Source: an uncultured Roseobacter sp. (GTDB taxonomy: Bacteria > Pseudomonadota > Alphaproteobacteria > Rhodobacterales > Rhodobacteraceae). From it: a stretch of DNA of 64,000 nt. Below, piece after piece: positions 61,582-64,000 of this stretch. A program made the position numbers and the translations under genes. Position 1 is the first letter of the stretch, and each line of letters opens with the position of its first letter. Location of the stretch: the NCBI RefSeq assembly GCF_947493125.1, contig NZ_CANLQB010000006.1, positions 124,001-188,000 on the forward strand, read 5' to 3'. The notes beneath the pieces were generated by a model. It was not told the origin of the DNA. It worked only from the letters and a program-made list of their open reading frames with translations, and did not search any database.

Positions 61582-62264
61582 AACGCTCGCGCATCAATGG
61601 CATCATGGCCGAGGCGGATGAGATGATCCGCTCCTTCGGCTTTGTGCTGCCGCCGTTTGCCTACTGGACGCCTGATGAGTTTAAAGGGCGTCGCGACAAG
61701 GCTGCTGCGGTGATCGACGCGCGTTGTGGCTGGGATATCACTGACTATGGTGCCGGGCGATATGATGAGATGGGGCTCTTTCTTTTCACTCTCCGTAACG
61801 GGCGGCTGGCCGACCTGCAGCGCGGCGGCGGCATGTGTTATGCGGAAAAACTACTGATCTCGAAACAGGATCAACTCAGCCCTATGCACACCCATGTGAT
61901 CAAGGCCGAGGACATCATCAACCGAGGCGGGGCGACACTGGTCATCGAGCTCTATGGCTCCGATGACGACGGACAGTTTGCCGAAGATCGCGGTGGCACC
62001 GTTTGGTGTGACGGGTTGCGGCGCGATTTTGCGCCGGGTGAGAAGCTGAAACTGGCGCCGGGCGAGAGTGTCACGCTGATGCCCGGCGACTGGCATGCCT
62101 TCTGGGGCGAAGGCGGCGATGTGCTGATCGGCGAGGTCTCGACCGTGAACGATGATGAGACCGACAACATCTTCCGCGAGCCCATCGGGCGCTTTGCAGA
62201 GATAGAAGAGGATGTCGCCCCGACACATCTGCTGGTGAGCGATTACAGAGGCTGGCTGATGTAG
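61578..62264 (+). CDS. D-lyxose/D-mannose isomerase family protein
   Basis: 228 residues. The cupin pattern with metal ligands in SPMHTHVIKAEDIINRGG and GDWHAFWGEGGDVLIGEVSTVNDDETDN matches D-lyxose ketol-isomerase (EC 5.3.1.15 family), which also converts D-mannose to D-fructose. It would take mannose released by the hydrolase into fructose metabolism. Last gene of the cassette. Confidence 0.88.
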   Translation: MKRSRINGIMAEADEMIRSFGFVLPPFAYWTPDEFKGRRDKAAAVIDARCGWDITDYGAGRYDEMGLFLFTLRNGRLADLQRGGGMCYAEKLLISKQDQLSPMHTHVIKAEDIINRGGATLVIELYGSDDDGQFAEDRGGTVWCDGLRRDFAPGEKLKLAPGESVTLMPGDWHAFWGEGGDVLIGEVSTVNDDETDNIFREPIGRFAEIEEDVAPTHLLVSDYRGWLM

Positions 62265-62436
62265 TCCACAGAACCTGCGTCACTTCTACAGCGCATCCGC
62301 GTCCTTAAAAAGGATGGGACAGGCAAAGCACCGCCGATGCCAGGCCATGCTCGCAAAACGGGAGGCTGGCGTGGCCTTGCAGGCCGGGTACACTCACCGG
62401 CGAGTCAGCTCCGACCCATGAACCAAAGGACCCGCC

Positions 62437-64000
62437 ATGTCGATGTCTCTCAACCGCCGCGGTTTTCTTGCAAGCACCGCAGGCTTCATTGCGCTGCACC
62501 CGTTCTCGGCCAACGCCACCACCAATCAGGCGCATCTGCGTATCATGGAAACGACCGACCTGCATGTGCATGTGTTTCCCTACGACTACTATAGTGACAA
62601 GCCGGTCGACACGGTTGGGCTGGCGCGGACGGCGTCGCTCATCCAGAGCATTCGCGATGAGGCCTCGAACGCGCTGTTGATCGACAATGGCGACTTCCTG
62701 CAAGGCAATCCGATGGGCGACTACATCGCCTATGAGCGCGGGATGAAGGAAGGCGACATGCACCCCGTCATCCAGGCGATGAACTCTCTGGGCTTCGATG
62801 CGTCAACGCTGGGCAATCACGAGTTCAACTATGGGCTGGACTTCCTGATGAAGGCACTGGCACGCGCAGATTTCCCGGTGGTCAGCGCGAATGTGGCGCT
62901 GGAGCTTGGCAGCGATCCGACCAAGGACAAAACGCTCATACCGCCCTATGTGATCTTGGATCACGCCGTCACGGATGGTGCCGGGGCGGAGCACCCTATC
63001 AAGGTCGGCCTGATCGGTTTCGTACCGCCACAGATCATGACGTGGGATCGCCGCCATCTGGAAGGCAAAGTGCAGGCGCGCGACATTCTGGAGACCGCGC
63101 AGGCCTACCTGCCGCAGATGAAGGAAGAGGGGGCGGATATCATCGTTGCGCTTTCGCATTCCGGGATCGGGTCACCCAACGCGACAGAGGGCATGGAAAA
63201 CGCTGCGGTACCGCTGGCCGGGCTCGACGGTGTCGACGCCATTCTGACCGGGCACAGTCACCTCGTCTTCCCGTCGTCAGAATATGATGGTTTTTCGGGC
63301 GTGGATGTGGGGGCCGGGACCGTCATGGGTACCCCTGCTACCATGGGCGGCTTCTGGGGTAGCCATATGGGGCTGATCGACCTGCTCATCGAAAAGGAGG
63401 GTGGCGAATGGCGCGTGGTCTCAGCCGCCTCCGAGGCACGGCCGATCTCGAAGCGCAACGAAGACCGCAGCGTGACCGCGCTGGTCGACAGCGACCCGAA
63501 GGTGCTCGCCTCCGTCCAGACCGAGCATGACGCGACCCTGGCCTATGTGCGCCGCGCGGTGGGCAAAACGGATGCGCCGTTGCACAGCTATTTCGCGCTG
63601 GTGGCAGACGATCCGTCCGTGCAGATCGTCTCCATCGCACAGATGTGGTATATCGAACAGATGCTGAAGGGGACCAAGCACGAAGGCCTGCCCCTCCTCT
63701 CGGCGGCGGCTCCCTTCAAGGCCGGTGGCCGCGGCGGGCCAGAGTATTTCACGGATGTGCCCGCGGGGGACGTGGCGATCAAGAATGTCGCGGATCTTTA
63801 TCTCTATCCCAATACCGCGCGGGCCGTCCGGGTCACGGGGCAGCAGGTGAAAGACTGGCTGGAACGATCCGCCGGTATTTTCAACCGAGTTGAGCCGGGC
63901 GCACAGGACGCGCCGCTGATCAACACATCTTTCCCGAGCTACAATTTCGACATAATCGACGGAGTGTCTTACCAGATCGACCTGTCGCAACCTTCGAAAT
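62437..64000 (+). CDS. cpdB: CpdB-like 2',3'-cyclic nucleotide phosphodiesterase/3'-nucleotidase (runs off window)
   Basis: Open from the ATG at 62437, after AAGGA, through the window end; about 521 codons visible. MSMSLNRRGFLASTAGFIALHPFSANA looks like an export signal (NRRGFLAS is twin-arginine-like). Metallophosphatase motifs are METTDLHVHVFPYDYY, LIDNGDFLQGNP, LGNHEFNYGLDF, ALSHSGIG and GHSHLVFP. A nucleotidase C-terminal domain begins near residue 350. It is periplasmic, for scavenging nucleotide phosphate. The end and any stop are outside the window. Confidence 0.9.
   Translation, partial: MSMSLNRRGFLASTAGFIALHPFSANATTNQAHLRIMETTDLHVHVFPYDYYSDKPVDTVGLARTASLIQSIRDEASNALLIDNGDFLQGNPMGDYIAYERGMKEGDMHPVIQAMNSLGFDASTLGNHEFNYGLDFLMKALARADFPVVSANVALELGSDPTKDKTLIPPYVILDHAVTDGAGAEHPIKVGLIGFVPPQIMTWDRRHLEGKVQARDILETAQAYLPQMKEEGADIIVALSHSGIGSPNATEGMENAAVPLAGLDGVDAILTGHSHLVFPSSEYDGFSGVDVGAGTVMGTPATMGGFWGSHMGLIDLLIEKEGGEWRVVSAASEARPISKRNEDRSVTALVDSDPKVLASVQTEHDATLAYVRRAVGKTDAPLHSYFALVADDPSVQIVSIAQMWYIEQMLKGTKHEGLPLLSAAAPFKAGGRGGPEYFTDVPAGDVAIKNVADLYLYPNTARAVRVTGQQVKDWLERSAGIFNRVEPGAQDAPLINTSFPSYNFDIIDGVSYQIDLSQPSK

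Noticed and set aside
1-64000. CRISPR arrays, rRNA genes and insertion sequences
   Set aside because: No spaced repeat array, rRNA sequence or transposase was seen on either strand.

Overview
The window looks like chromosomal DNA of a marine alphaproteobacterium of the Rhodobacteraceae (Roseobacter group). It is GC-rich, with tightly packed operons that often share ATGA stop/start overlaps. The gene content is typical of that group: aerobic cobalamin synthesis, TRAP and Liv-type uptake, a Zur/Znu zinc system and LacI-controlled sugar uptake. Family names rest on motifs read by eye; no database was searched.

Layout. 1-5775: minus-strand cobalamin operon (DUF1636, cobW, cobN, cobG) behind a clear cobalamin riboswitch. 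6042-9190: a chemoreceptor and a sterol-desaturase-type hydroxylase, with a divergent LysR regulator. 10257-13464: zinc uptake (znuB, znuC, zur, and divergent znuA) with a Zur-type operator. 13573-18617: a large unknown beta-rich protein, a YcaQ-family DNA glycosylase and a LacI regulator. 18740-18816: tRNA-Arg(CCT).

18802-28987: a compact 10.2 kb integrated element between 15-bp direct repeats, one of them the 3' end of the tRNA gene. It has a tyrosine integrase, small DNA-binding regulators with palindromic operators, and a nearly complete HK97-type capsid and packaging set (terminase, portal, protease, capsid, connector, head closure, HNH). It has no tail, lysis or replication genes. This is the layout of a capsid-forming phage satellite that would have to borrow tails from a helper phage. 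It is the strongest candidate for a new system here. A run of four hairpins ending in a plus-strand terminator occupies the position where a small terminase gene or cos site would be expected.

29502-37176: a divergent catabolic locus. An aldo/keto reductase-RidA fusion faces an operon of a TIGR04076-like protein, a second aldo/keto reductase and a complete Liv-type ABC transporter; the substrate is unknown. 37751-44787: a MarR-type regulator divergent from a TRAP transporter, an SBF-type transporter and pxpBCA, read as 5-oxoproline uptake and cleavage. 44881-50195: an ankyrin protein, a chorismate mutase and a membrane/FAD oxidoreductase cluster. 50465-54848: a GFA protein, an RHH regulator, a VOC protein, a Tat-exported GMC dehydrogenase pair and an alpha/beta hydrolase. 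54865-62264: a LacI regulator divergent from a sugar ABC transporter, a GH63-like hydrolase and a D-lyxose/mannose isomerase. This set suggests use of a mannosyl or glucosyl compatible solute such as mannosylglycerate. 62437-64000: the start of a cpdB-like periplasmic nucleotidase.
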